The notes beneath the pieces were generated by a model that saw only the letters and a list, made by a program, of their open reading frames with translations, did no database searches and was not told where the DNA came from. Source: Nocardioides immobilis (lineage in GTDB: Bacteria > Actinomycetota > Actinomycetes > Propionibacteriales > Nocardioidaceae). From it: a stretch of DNA of 64,000 bases. This document shows positions 8,830-18,327 of the stretch, in pieces. The first letter of the stretch is position 1. Each line of letters opens with the position of its first letter. The position numbers were made by a program, and so were the translations under genes. The stretch lies in contig NZ_QXGH01000026.1 in the NCBI RefSeq assembly GCF_003515065.1, positions 62,001 to 126,000 on the forward strand. The letters are read 5' to 3'.

Positions 8830-9819
8830 TCAGTCCTCGGTGGACACGTCCTCAGCCTCGGACTCAGCCTCCTCGTCCGCCTCCGCGTCCGCCTGGGACT
8901 CCCCCTCGGACTCCGTCTCGGTCTCGGGTTCGGACCCGTCCCGGTAGACGGACTCCTCACGGCCCGGATGTCGCCGGGTCGAGATGACGAGGTAGATCGC
9001 GGCGGCGACGAACAGGACGATGGAGGTCCACACGTTGAACCGCAGGCCCAGGACGTTGTCGAGCTGCACGTCGTCGACCCGGAGGTACTCGATCCAGCCC
9101 CGGCCGAGCGTGTAGGCCATGACGTAGACGGCCATCACCCGGCCGTAGCCGAGCCGGAACCGGCGTTCGAGCCACAGCACGACCACGAACGCCGCGAGGT
9201 TCCACAGGCACTCGTAGAGGAACGTGGGATGGAACGTCGTACCGATCGGGTAGCCGGCGTCGAGGGCGGTGTCCGGGCTGACCTCGAGGGCCCACGGCAG
9301 GTCCGTCGGGCCGCCGAACAGCTCCTGGTTGAACCAGTTGCCCCACCGGCCGATCGCCTGGGCGACCAGGACTCCCGGGGCGAGCGCGTCGGCCATCGGC
9401 AGGAACCGGATGCCCTTCGCCCGGCACCCGAGGTAGGCACCCACCGCACCGAGGGCGACGCCGCCCCAGATGCCGAGTCCTCCGCGCCACACGTACAGGA
9501 CCGCCCACGGGCCGCCGTACATCTTGTCGGCCGCGACGCACGCGGCCTGGTCGAAGTAGCACTCCCAGTCGGTGGCCACGTGGTAGAGCCGGGCGCCGAT
9601 GATGCCGAACGGCACCGCCCAGATCGCGATGTCCTGCACGTCGCCGGGACGACCACCGCGAGCGACCCAGCGCCGCTCGCCGATCCAGATCGCCGCGACG
9701 ATGCCGAGGATGATGCACAGCGCGTAGCCGCGGAGCGGCACCGGGCCGATGTTCCAGACCCCGTCGGACGGGCTCGGGATCGTCGCCGGAACCAGCTGAG
9801 TGATCAGGTCAGGGAGCAA
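8830..9819 (-). CDS. lgt: Prolipoprotein diacylglyceryl transferase
   Basis: Membrane enzyme that moves diacylglycerol from phosphatidylglycerol to the lipobox cysteine of prelipoproteins, the first step of lipoprotein maturation. About seven hydrophobic segments are visible, with the family signature GRWGNWFNQELFGGPTDLPW and the FHPTFLYE motif. The protein has 329 residues; the last 45 or so form a Glu/Asp/Ser-rich tail (many SE and ET repeats) that is not part of the catalytic core. TTG start with GAGG seven bases upstream, two bases after the stop of the Sco1-like gene. lspA, the next enzyme in the pathway, lies elsewhere in this window. Confidence 0.95.
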   Translation of the reverse strand: MLPDLITQLVPATIPSPSDGVWNIGPVPLRGYALCIILGIVAAIWIGERRWVARGGRPGDVQDIAIWAVPFGIIGARLYHVATDWECYFDQAACVAADKMYGGPWAVLYVWRGGLGIWGGVALGAVGAYLGCRAKGIRFLPMADALAPGVLVAQAIGRWGNWFNQELFGGPTDLPWALEVSPDTALDAGYPIGTTFHPTFLYECLWNLAAFVVVLWLERRFRLGYGRVMAVYVMAYTLGRGWIEYLRVDDVQLDNVLGLRFNVWTSIVLFVAAAIYLVISTRRHPGREESVYRDGSEPETETESEGESQADAEADEEAESEAEDVSTED

Positions 9820-9821
9820 GG

Positions 9822-10421
9822 TCAGTCCTCGGACAGCAGAAGGTGGATGTCAGTCGCGAACTCGACCGCCGACGTCTCCTGGTTCCAGACGACCACGGCC
9901 TCGTCGTCCTCGTCGATGCCGAGCACATAGGTGGAGTGCCCGCCGAGATCGTAACCACCGCTCGGCAACCGCTTGCCGTCGTTGACGTAGAGGTGGAGCG
10001 GATCGCCGGCCGCGACGATGTCGTCGAGGTCGCCGGTGAGCCCGACATAGCCGTCGCCGAAGCCGTCGAGGTAGTCGCGCAGCGCCGCCGCGTCGTCACG
10101 CTCGGGGTCGGTGGTCACGAAGACCATGTCGACCTGCTCGCGGTCGTCCTCGTCGAGCCGGTTGAGCCCGGCGGACAGGCTGTTCATCACGAGCGGGCAG
10201 AGGTCCGGGCAGTGGGTGTAGCCGAAGAACACGACCGTCATCGGCTTGTCCGTGTCGGCGGCCAAGGAGTACGGCGCGCCGTCGGTGTCGGTCAGCTCCA
10301 CCGTCGGCGCGGCGTAGGGCTGGTCGAGCCGGGCGCCCGTGAACGTCTCCGGCTCCTCCGAGGTGCAGGCGGAGACGGCGAGGACCAGGGCGGCAGCGAC
10401 ACCGAGCGCGACGGTACGCAC
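9822..10421 (-). CDS. Sco1/SenC family copper-chaperone lipoprotein
   Basis: The first residues form a lipoprotein signal with lipobox LAVSAC (cysteine near residue 19), so it should be anchored outside the membrane by Lgt, whose gene follows. The thioredoxin-like fold carries the copper-binding CPDLCP (CxxxC) motif after VVFFGYTHCPDLC and the third ligand histidine in GGHSTYVLG. Sco proteins deliver copper to the CuA site of cytochrome c oxidase. The 199-residue length is normal. GTG start; it begins just after the trpA stop and probably shares its transcript. Start choice is less sure because no good ribosome site precedes it. Confidence 0.88.
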   Translation of the reverse strand: MRTVALGVAAALVLAVSACTSEEPETFTGARLDQPYAAPTVELTDTDGAPYSLAADTDKPMTVVFFGYTHCPDLCPLVMNSLSAGLNRLDEDDREQVDMVFVTTDPERDDAAALRDYLDGFGDGYVGLTGDLDDIVAAGDPLHLYVNDGKRLPSGGYDLGGHSTYVLGIDEDDEAVVVWNQETSAVEFATDIHLLLSED

Positions 10422-10423
10422 GA

Positions 10424-11235
10424 TCAGGAACGCACTCCCTGGGCGAGGTCCTCGGTCAGGGCCACCAGCGCACGGCGGGCGGCGTCGAGGTCACCGGGGT
10501 GGTCGAGCAGGGTGCGGACGAAGGCCGAGCCGACGATCACACCGTCGGCGTACGACGCGACCTCGGCCGCCTGCGCGCCGTCGCTGACGCCGATGCCGAC
10601 GCCGACCGGGAGGCCCGGTGCCGTGGTCTCGATGGCGCGCTTGGTGCGGGCCACGAGCGGCCCGGCGAGGTCGCTCGTCGCGGCGCGGGCGCCCGTCACG
10701 CCCATCACGGCGGTGGCGTAGACGAACCCGCGGCTCGCGGCCGTCGTCAGCGCGATCCGCTCGTCGGTGGACGACGGCGCCACGAGGAACACCTTGTCGA
10801 GGTCGCGCGCGTCCGCGGCCGCGATCCACTCGGGGGCGAAGTCGGGCGTGAGGTCGGGGGTGATCAGACCGGCCCCGCCGGCGTCGTACAACGCCTGCGC
10901 GAAGCGCTCCACTCCGTAGCGCTCGATCGGGTTCCAGTAGGTCATGACGAGGGTCGGGGTGCCGGTCGCGGCGACCGCCTCGACCGTGCGCAGGACGTCG
11001 GTGGTGCGGACGCCGGCGTCGAGCGCCTGCTGAGCAGCCGCCTGGATGGTGGGACCGTCCATGACCGGGTCGCTGTAGGGCAGCCCGATCTCGATGACGT
11101 CGCAGCCCGCCTCGACCATGGCCGTGAGCGCGGCGATGCCGCCGTCGACCGTCGGGAAGCCGGCAGGCAGGTAGCCGACGAGCGCGGCCCGGCCGTCGGC
11201 ACGGGCCTTCTCGAACGCAACGCTGACGCTGGTGC

Positions 11236-11239
<4 letters not shown>
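10424..11239 (-). CDS. trpA: Tryptophan synthase alpha chain
   Basis: Cleaves indole-3-glycerol phosphate to indole and glyceraldehyde-3-phosphate and channels indole to TrpB. The 271-residue TIM barrel shows ALVGYLPAGFPTV near the N-terminus, the catalytic Glu in CDVIEIGLPYSDPVMDGP (Asp follows in the same motif), and the phosphate-binding end VGIGVSDGAQAAEVASYAD. The GTG start shares bases with the TGA of trpB (GTGA), a sign of coupled translation in a 1:1 complex. Confidence 0.96.
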
Positions 11240-12474
<1,235 letters not shown>

Positions 12475-12672
12475 TTCTCGAGTCCTGTCTCGCTCAGCGG
12501 GGCCCATTCGGGGTCAGGTCGAGTGTTTCACGCCGTCCGGCGTCGCTCCGATCCGGTCTCGTCGGATCGACGATGCAACCTCCGGCGTCGAGGCGACGTT
12601 CTCAGGACCGACACCAATCTCGGGCGTGACCGCTGGCCGCACGGCGACCCCCGCCCCCAGTCAAGGAGCATC

Positions 12673-13359
12673 ATGAACGCACCAGCATCGAGCACAGGGC
12701 AGTGGCTCGCACACGTTCTCTGCCTGGCACTCCTCCCTCTGGCCCTGGCAGTAGCGCCGACGTCGACAGCCCACGCGGCGCCGGACGTCGAGACCCGAGC
12801 GGCAGGGACCGGCTGCCACACCGAGCACTTCGTCCCGAGGGTCGTCCGCGTCTTCGACCGGGAGAAGGACGTCGTCATCCACCGCCGTGCACCGAACATC
12901 ACCCTCGCACCCGGACGGTACGAGTCCACGTACTCCCGTAAGGCCCGGGTGCGAGTCCGGGTCAAGGCGGGCGCGTCGTACAGCTCCTCGGGCTCCATCG
13001 AGGCGTCGGGGCTCGCCAAGAAGGCGCTCGGCAAGGCGGAGGCGACCTTCAACCTGGACCTGGCGGTTGCGGGGAGCGCCACCTGGGCGACCAGGAGCCG
13101 GGTTCGCATCAATCGCACCCTGGTACTGCGCAACAGCGCCAGCTTCGTGTTCTTCCGCGGCATCGAGCGGGTCCGCGGCAAGTACACCTACACGACGTGC
13201 GTCACGGAGGGCGACGAGCCGTTCTTCGGCCACGTCGAGCGGCGCCGCGGCCGCTGGGTCTCCTGGCAGGACAGCGACTCGGGCGCGCTTCGCTGCGGCG
13301 ACCCGAACTCGGGTCTCAGCAACATCGCCGAAGCCGCGAAGAGGCAGGGCTGCAACTGA
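12673..13359 (+). CDS. Secreted protein of unknown function inserted between trpB and trpC
   Basis: The 228-residue product begins with a Sec signal peptide (hydrophobic LAHVLCLALLPLALAVA, likely cut after TAHA). The mature part is rich in Arg, Lys, Ser and Thr and in alternating beta-type pattern (KARVRVRVKAGASYSSSG, RGKYTYTTCV). Four Cys in the mature part could pair in disulfides. No enzyme motif is recognised. ATG start with AAGGAG four bases upstream. It is transcribed against the trp genes on both sides, which suggests insertion into an older trpC-trpB arrangement. A truncated relative lies behind pyk at 851-1180. Exported beta-rich protein is all that can be said. Confidence 0.8.
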   Translation: MNAPASSTGQWLAHVLCLALLPLALAVAPTSTAHAAPDVETRAAGTGCHTEHFVPRVVRVFDREKDVVIHRRAPNITLAPGRYESTYSRKARVRVRVKAGASYSSSGSIEASGLAKKALGKAEATFNLDLAVAGSATWATRSRVRINRTLVLRNSASFVFFRGIERVRGKYTYTTCVTEGDEPFFGHVERRRGRWVSWQDSDSGALRCGDPNSGLSNIAEAAKRQGCN

Positions 13360-13375
13360 CCCACCGCCGCACAGT

Positions 13376-13399
13376 GCCCGGACGCGTCCGCGTCCGGGC
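13376..13399. terminator. 10-bp perfect hairpin between the secreted orphan and trpC
   Basis: GCCCGGACGC (13376-13385) and GCGTCCGGGC (13390-13399) are exact reverse complements around the loop GTCC. The hairpin sits in the 49 bases between two convergent genes and lacks a T-run on either side. It probably ends both transcripts. Confidence 0.55.
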
Positions 13400-13408
13400 G
13401 ATGTCGTC

Positions 13409-14191
13409 TCAGGCGTCGATGCGGGTCATTGCTGCGACCGCCTCGCGGGGCGCTCCGTCCTTGACCAGTGCCTCACCCACGAGGACGACGCGCGCGCCCT
13501 CCGCGACGTAGCGCTTCACGTCGGTCGGGCCGCTGATGCCCGACTCGGCGACCAGCACCCGGTCGTCCGGCACCAGTGGCGCCAGCCGGCCGAACGTGTC
13601 GTTGTCGACGGCGAGCGTCTTGAGATTGCGGGCGTTGACACCGATCAGCTCGGCGCCGAGAGCGACCGCGCGCTCCGTCTCCGGCTCGTCGTGCACCTCG
13701 ACGAGCACGGTCAGGCCCAGCTCGCGCGCCGAGTCGTAGAGCCGGCGGAGCGCATCGTCGGGCAGCGCGGCCACGATCAGCAGCGCCAGGTCCGCTCCCG
13801 CCGCCCGAGCCTCGAGCAGCTGGTAGTCGGCGACGATGAAGTCCTTGCGCAGCAGGGGTACGTCGACCGCGGCCCGCACGGCACGCAGGTCGTCGAGGCT
13901 GCCGCCGAACCGGCGTTGCTCGGTGAGCACGCTGATCGCGGCTGCACCGCCGGCGGCGTACTCCTGGGCCAGCGCGGCGGGGTCGGGGATGTCGGCGAGG
14001 TCGCCCTTGCTCGGGCTGCGCCGCTTGACCTCGGCGATCACGCTCGAGCCGGCGCTCCGGAAGTGCGGCATGGGGTCGCGGGGCGCGGGTGCCTCGGCCA
14101 GCAGTGCCCGCAGGTCTGCCGCTGGCACGGCTGCCTCGCGGGCAGCGAGGTCCTCCCGGACTCCGGCGACGATGTCGTCGAGCACCGACAT
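13409..14191 (-). CDS. trpC: Indole-3-glycerol phosphate synthase
   Basis: Closes the ring of CdRP to form indole-3-glycerol phosphate, the substrate of TrpA. TIM-barrel signatures are VIAEVKRRSPSKGDL (catalytic Lys), PLLRKDFIV, TVLVEVHDEPE and IGVNARNLKTL. ATG 14191 has GGAGGG four to five bases upstream and gives 260 residues, normal length; the open frame extends 22 codons further without homology. It is separated from trpB by the plus-strand secreted gene, so trpC must be transcribed apart from trpBA. Confidence 0.96.
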   Translation of the reverse strand: MSVLDDIVAGVREDLAAREAAVPAADLRALLAEAPAPRDPMPHFRSAGSSVIAEVKRRSPSKGDLADIPDPAALAQEYAAGGAAAISVLTEQRRFGGSLDDLRAVRAAVDVPLLRKDFIVADYQLLEARAAGADLALLIVAALPDDALRRLYDSARELGLTVLVEVHDEPETERAVALGAELIGVNARNLKTLAVDNDTFGRLAPLVPDDRVLVAESGISGPTDVKRYVAEGARVVLVGEALVKDGAPREAVAAMTRIDA

Positions 14192-14383
14192 GGACCCTCC
14201 GTGACTTGCTGTTCTCCGACCCGGATGCGTTCGATCGGCGGGGTCCCAGTCTCCCATGCGGCCGCTCTGGTCACGACAGTGCCCGGGATCCGGCCGATGG
14301 CCGACACAACCCGGCGCGGGGTGCCGTTAGAGTCTTTGCCCTCGCCCGGGAGTGTGCCCGGGCTCGCGCCGAAGGGGCATCAC

Positions 14384-14767
14384 TTGAGCTACGAACCTCC
14401 CGCATACGGCAGTCCGCCTCCGCCCGGAGGCGGCGGCTACGGCGCGCCCCCGCCCGGAGGCGGCGGCTACGGCGGTCCCCCGCCGGGCTACGGCGGCGCC
14501 CAGCCGCAGAGCACCTCGGTAATGGCAATCATCTCGCTGGTCACCGGGATCCTCGGCGTCGTGTGCTGCGGGTCGTGGATCTTCGCCATCGCGGCCATCG
14601 TGCTGGGCGTCCTCGCGCGCAAGGAGATCGCCGAGTCGGGTGGGGCCAAGACCGGCGCCGGCATGGCGTTGGCGGGCCTGATCCTGGGCGCCGTCGGCAT
14701 CGTCATCAGCGTGATCTGGACGATCCTGTGGATCACCACGGGGAGCTTCAGCTTCTACACGAGCTGA
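14384..14767 (+). CDS. DUF4190-type small membrane protein with Gly/Pro/Tyr-rich N-terminus
   Basis: A 127-residue protein. The first 40 or so residues are low-complexity Gly, Pro and Tyr (PPPPGGGGYG repeats), followed by two hydrophobic segments (VMAIISLVTGILGVVCCGSW and GMALAGLILGAVGIVISVIW) with the short positively charged LARKEIAESGG link typical of DUF4190. Function unknown. TTG start at 14384 is supported by AAGGGG six bases upstream. A GCCCGGG/CCCGGGC hairpin (14344-14363) sits just before the ribosome site and could modulate translation. Divergent from trpC; 192 bases are shared as promoter region, with TAGAGT (14331-14336) as a possible -10. Confidence 0.75.
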   Translation: MSYEPPAYGSPPPPGGGGYGAPPPGGGGYGGPPPGYGGAQPQSTSVMAIISLVTGILGVVCCGSWIFAIAAIVLGVLARKEIAESGGAKTGAGMALAGLILGAVGIVISVIWTILWITTGSFSFYTS

Positions 14768-14794
14768 CTCGGCCTCGACCGGACGGCGGCGGGG

Positions 14795-15259
14795 TCAGGG
14801 CGCGAGCCAGGACCCCGCCGGCACGTTCCTCAGCACGGCGAACACCAGGAAGGCGGCCACGAGTGTGAGCGCGGACCAGGTACTGGCGCGCTCGGACGGC
14901 GTCCAGGCCTGCCCCCGCCAGCACCCGAGGCTCCACCGCCCGAAGACGTAGGCGATCACCGGCAGAGTCGCGACGAAGAGCAGGTTGCTGGACGCGGCGT
15001 CGATGATCCGCAGGTTGGTCAGGTCGTTGACCGCCCGCAGGCCACCGCACCCCGGGCAGTCCAGCCCGAAGAAGGCCTTCGTGGGGCACTCTCCCCACGA
15101 CCCCTGCTCGTGCGGGTCGCGGACGTGCAGCGCGATCGTCGCCACGGCCAGCGTGCCGAGGACCGCGGCAGGCGGCAGCATCGTGCGCCACCGCGAGGTG
15201 CTGTCCCGGGCAGCCGTCGTCACCCGGTTGTCCGGGCGGGTCGGCTGCACGGTGCTCAC
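14795..15259 (-). CDS. DUF2752 family membrane protein
   Basis: A 154-residue membrane protein with about three hydrophobic segments. The family mark is the DCPGCGGLRAVNDL motif after the first loop (CPxCGGLR). Function is unknown; DUF2752 genes are often found near trpC in actinobacteria (recalled). GTG start without a clear ribosome site; the HGxxPAAW gene ends 14 bases upstream and the two are probably co-transcribed. Confidence 0.8.
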   Translation of the reverse strand: MSTVQPTRPDNRVTTAARDSTSRWRTMLPPAAVLGTLAVATIALHVRDPHEQGSWGECPTKAFFGLDCPGCGGLRAVNDLTNLRIIDAASSNLLFVATLPVIAYVFGRWSLGCWRGQAWTPSERASTWSALTLVAAFLVFAVLRNVPAGSWLAP

Positions 15260-15273
15260 GGCACGGCCCGCGG

Positions 15274-15474
15274 TCAGTGACTCGAGGTGTGGAGGCCGGC
15301 CTTGTCCATGGCGACGAAGACGACGCCCGCGGCGAGCACGATGACCAATCCGATCCAGAAGAGGACCATGCTGATCGGGCTCAGCATCAGACCGATGCCA
15401 CCCACCACGAAGCCGGCCAGCGCCACGATGACGGCAGTCCAGGCCGCAGGGGTGTTGCCGTGGTTGTCAGACAT
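15274..15474 (-). CDS. HGxxPAAW family small membrane protein
   Basis: A 66-residue protein with the defining N-terminal motif HGNTPAAWTAV and two transmembrane segments (VIVALAGFVVGGIGLML and MVLFWIGLVIVLAAGVVFVA). The family is known only from actinobacterial trp regions and has no assigned role. ATG 15474 has GAGGAG seven bases upstream; the frame stays open further but without signal. Follows the TIGR02234 gene by 34 bases on the same strand. Confidence 0.85.
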   Translation of the reverse strand: MSDNHGNTPAAWTAVIVALAGFVVGGIGLMLSPISMVLFWIGLVIVLAAGVVFVAMDKAGLHTSSH

Positions 15475-15508
15475 GCAGGTGCTCCTCGGTTCGGGGTACG
15501 CGGGGATT

Positions 15509-16156
15509 CTAGTGCGACTTGTCGTCCGTCGGATCGTCGCCCTCGTCCATCGACTTCCAGAGGTCGAGGCTGGTGCGCTCCTCGGGCGGAGCGTCGGAGG
15601 ACTTGCCCTCATGGGCCGAGGGGGCGTCGTACCGGCTGCCCATCTCGGGCCAGGCCGGCGCGAGCACCGCCGCTGCCGCCGCCGCGACGGTGGCCACGGC
15701 CGACGCCACCAGCCCGATCCAGAACCACGGCGTCGAGTAGAGCGGGAGGTCGTCGGCGAGGCCGGGGATGCCGAGCTGGTCGGAGATCGCCGATCCCGCG
15801 TCGTCGTTCTGGAGGAAACCGCCGACGATGATCACGGCGAGGACGCCAGCAGCGGCGAGGGTGGCCACCACGGCCAGTACCTGCCGGGCCCGGCCACGGG
15901 CGACCAGCACGATCCCCCAGGCAGCGAGGGCGACCAGCGAGAGGGCGCCGGCAAGGGGGAAGCCCACGTCGGCAGCGCCTTCGCCGGCCATCGACTCCAT
16001 CCCGAGCGTGCGGAGGTCGTCGGTCGACACGCGCAGCATCGGCTGGTGGCCGGCGAGAGCGGCGGCGCCGGTCGCGCCGATGCCGATGAGGGCGACGGGC
16101 GCGAACGTACGACGTCGCCGGTCGGCCTGCGCAGGAGCAGCCTTCGTCCCGCTCAT
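15509..16156 (-). CDS. TIGR02234 family trp-region membrane protein
   Basis: About 215 residues with four predicted membrane segments and a charged C-terminal tail (EERTSLDLWKSMDEGDDP). It matches the conserved membrane protein that normally follows trpE in actinobacteria (TIGR02234, by recall). The WKSMDEGxDPT end is typical. Its ATG start overlaps the hisI stop (ATGA), so the two are coupled and nothing lies between; trpE, usual neighbour here, is absent. Confidence 0.82.
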   Translation of the reverse strand: MSGTKAAPAQADRRRRTFAPVALIGIGATGAAALAGHQPMLRVSTDDLRTLGMESMAGEGAADVGFPLAGALSLVALAAWGIVLVARGRARQVLAVVATLAAAGVLAVIIVGGFLQNDDAGSAISDQLGIPGLADDLPLYSTPWFWIGLVASAVATVAAAAAAVLAPAWPEMGSRYDAPSAHEGKSSDAPPEERTSLDLWKSMDEGDDPTDDKSH

Positions 16157-16491
16157 CCGACCAGCCCGTCGTCGAAGCAGGTGCGGGTGCCGGTGTGGCA
16201 GGCCGGTCCCTCCTGGTCCACCTTGACCAGCAGCGTGTCGCCGTCGCAGTCGACCCGGATCTCCTTGACGTGCTGGCGGTTGCCGGACGTCTCGCCCTTG
16301 ACCCAGTACTCCTGCCGCGAGCGGCTCCAGTACGTCGCCCGCCCCGTCGTGAGGCTGCGCTGGAGTGCTTCGTCGTCCATCCACGCGAGCATCAGCACCT
16401 CACCTGTGTCGTGCTGCTGGACGATCGCCGGCACCAGGCCGTCGTCGTTGCGCGAGAGCCGGGAGGCCAGGGCGGGATCGAGTGAGCTCAC
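16153..16491 (-). CDS. hisI: Phosphoribosyl-AMP cyclohydrolase
   Basis: Third step of histidine synthesis: opens the adenine ring of PR-AMP. The 112-residue single-domain enzyme carries the metal-binding cysteines and aspartates in IRVDCDGDTLLVKVDQ, GPACHTGTRTCF, and the YWSRSRQEYWVKGETSGN motif. No HisE fusion. GTG start at 16491 with no properly spaced ribosome site, but a GATAAT box six bases upstream suggests a leaderless mRNA. It is separated from the other his genes by the ABC exporter and the kinase region. Confidence 0.95.
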   Translation of the reverse strand: MSSLDPALASRLSRNDDGLVPAIVQQHDTGEVLMLAWMDDEALQRSLTTGRATYWSRSRQEYWVKGETSGNRQHVKEIRVDCDGDTLLVKVDQEGPACHTGTRTCFDDGLVG

Positions 16492-16497
16492 TCCCCC

Positions 16498-16503
16498 ATT
16501 ATC
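16498..16503 (-). promoter_or_regulatory. Candidate -10 box (GATAAT) for leaderless hisI
   Basis: GATAAT differs from TATAAT by one base and is followed by six bases (GGGGGA) and the hisI GTG. The predicted transcript starts at the start codon. The GGGGGA directly abuts the GTG, too close to serve as a ribosome site. Confidence 0.45.
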
Positions 16504-16515
16504 CCGGCCGGTGGT

Positions 16516-18327
16516 TCAGCCGTGCTGGGCGATCCACGAGGCGTGCAGTCCGGCGTAGACCGATCCGGCCTCCCGGACGAGATCGGCGTGCGGGCCCCGC
16601 TGCACGATCCTCCCCCGGTCCACGACCACCACCTCGTCCGCTGCCTCCGCCGTCGACAGCCGGTGCGCGATGGTCACCGAGGTGCGACCGGTCATCAACC
16701 GGTCGAGGGCGCGCCCGATCCGGGTCTCGAGCTCGGGGTCGACGGCGCTCGTCGCCTCGTCGAGCACCAGCAGGTCGGGGTCGGCCAGCTGCGCCCGCAA
16801 CAGGGCCACCAGCTGCCGCTCCCCCGCCGACAGCGACTCCCCGCGCTGGCCGACCCTGGTCGCGAGCCCGTCGGGCAGCCCGGCGAGCCAGTCACCGAGG
16901 CCGAGCTCTCCGGCGGCGGCCGCGATCTGGTCGTCGGTGGCGTCGAGCCGGCCGTAGCGCGCGTTGGCGGCGAGCGTGTCGTCGAACAGGAAGCCCTCCT
17001 GCGGCACGAGCACCACGCTCGACCGCAACGAAGTCTCCGTGATGTCCCGCACGTCGACGCCGTCGAGCAGCACCCGGCCCTCGGTCGGGTCCATCAGCCG
17101 GGTCAGCAGCTTGGCGAGCGTCGACTTCCCCGACCCGGTCTCGCCGACGACGGCGACCCGGCGACCGGCCGGGATCGCGAGATCGATGTCGCGCAGGACC
17201 GGCGGCCCGCCGGGATAGGCGAAGCCGACGCCCTCGAACGCGACGTCGAGCGCACCGGCGGGCAGCACCTGGCCATCGGCGCCGGGGTCGACCAGGTCGG
17301 CCGGGGTGTCGAGGATGCCGATCACCCGCCGCCAGCCGGCGATCGCGTTCTGGGCATCGGTGAGGACCTGGGTGCCGAACTGCACCGGGCCGACGAAGAG
17401 GGTCACCAGGAACGCGAAGGCGAGCACCTCGCCGGCGGTGATGTCGTCGCCCCAGAGCCGTCCCTGCCCGAGCCAGATGCCGACGATCAGCACGCCGGCG
17501 TTGGCCAGCCCGGCCGAGATCCCGCCGAGGGAGAACGAGAAGGCGGTGAATCCCTGGGCGCGGGTCGACGCCGCCTGGTGGGCGGCCACCGCCACGTCGA
17601 TCCGCTCCTGGGTGCGTGCCTCGACAGCGTAGGACCGCACCACGGCGGCACCGACCACGGGCTCGGAGATCGCCGACAGCAGCGCGCCGACCTGGCGTCG
17701 TACCGTCCCGTAGGCGGTGGAGAGCTTGCGCTGGAAGTAGCGCAGGCTGAGGAACAGCGGCGCGAAGCAGATCCACACCACGAGCGCGAGCTGCCAGCTG
17801 TAGACGATCATCACGACGGTCGCGACCAGGATCTGGCCGATGCTGACGACGAACAGGAGGCCGCCGAACACCAGGAACTGGCTGACCTGGTCGACGTCGC
17901 TGGTCACCCGTGACACCAGCGCGCCTCGGCGCTCGGTGTTCTGGGTCAGGAGCGGCAGGTCGTGGACGTGGCGGAACGCCTTGACCCGCAGCGTCGCGAG
18001 ACCTCGCTCGGAGCTGGCGAAGAGCCGAGCGGTCATGGCGTACGACGCCCAGCTGGTCGCGACGATCGCGGCGGCCGCGGCCAGGGCCAGCCAGGTGGTG
18101 AAGGTCGCGTCCGGGCCGTCGGGGCCACGCAGACCTCGGTCGATGGTCTGCTGCACGGCAATGGGTACGACGACCTGGCCGACCGAGGCGACGAGGGCGA
18201 GCGCCAGTGTCTTGCCGATGCCCTCGACCAGCTCGGGCGAGTGGCCGATGCCGCGCCGGATGGTCTCCCAGCCGCCGATGTCCTCGCCGGTCTCCATCCG
18301 GGTGCCGGCAGGTGCCGTGGTCGTCAT
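16516..18327 (-). CDS. ABC exporter half-transporter, catalytically canonical subunit
   Basis: Type IV (B-type) exporter: six membrane segments in the first 330 or so residues fused to an ATPase domain. Walker A is VVGETGSGKSTLAKLL, the signature is LSAGERQ, and Walker B with catalytic Glu is LLVLDEATSAVD; the H-loop IAHRLST follows. The 603-residue length is normal. The ATG overlaps the stop of the next ABC gene (ATGA), so the two form a heterodimer. Substrate cannot be told from sequence; drugs or lipids are typical. Confidence 0.92.
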   Translation of the reverse strand: MTTTAPAGTRMETGEDIGGWETIRRGIGHSPELVEGIGKTLALALVASVGQVVVPIAVQQTIDRGLRGPDGPDATFTTWLALAAAAAIVATSWASYAMTARLFASSERGLATLRVKAFRHVHDLPLLTQNTERRGALVSRVTSDVDQVSQFLVFGGLLFVVSIGQILVATVVMIVYSWQLALVVWICFAPLFLSLRYFQRKLSTAYGTVRRQVGALLSAISEPVVGAAVVRSYAVEARTQERIDVAVAAHQAASTRAQGFTAFSFSLGGISAGLANAGVLIVGIWLGQGRLWGDDITAGEVLAFAFLVTLFVGPVQFGTQVLTDAQNAIAGWRRVIGILDTPADLVDPGADGQVLPAGALDVAFEGVGFAYPGGPPVLRDIDLAIPAGRRVAVVGETGSGKSTLAKLLTRLMDPTEGRVLLDGVDVRDITETSLRSSVVLVPQEGFLFDDTLAANARYGRLDATDDQIAAAAGELGLGDWLAGLPDGLATRVGQRGESLSAGERQLVALLRAQLADPDLLVLDEATSAVDPELETRIGRALDRLMTGRTSVTIAHRLSTAEAADEVVVVDRGRIVQRGPHADLVREAGSVYAGLHASWIAQHG

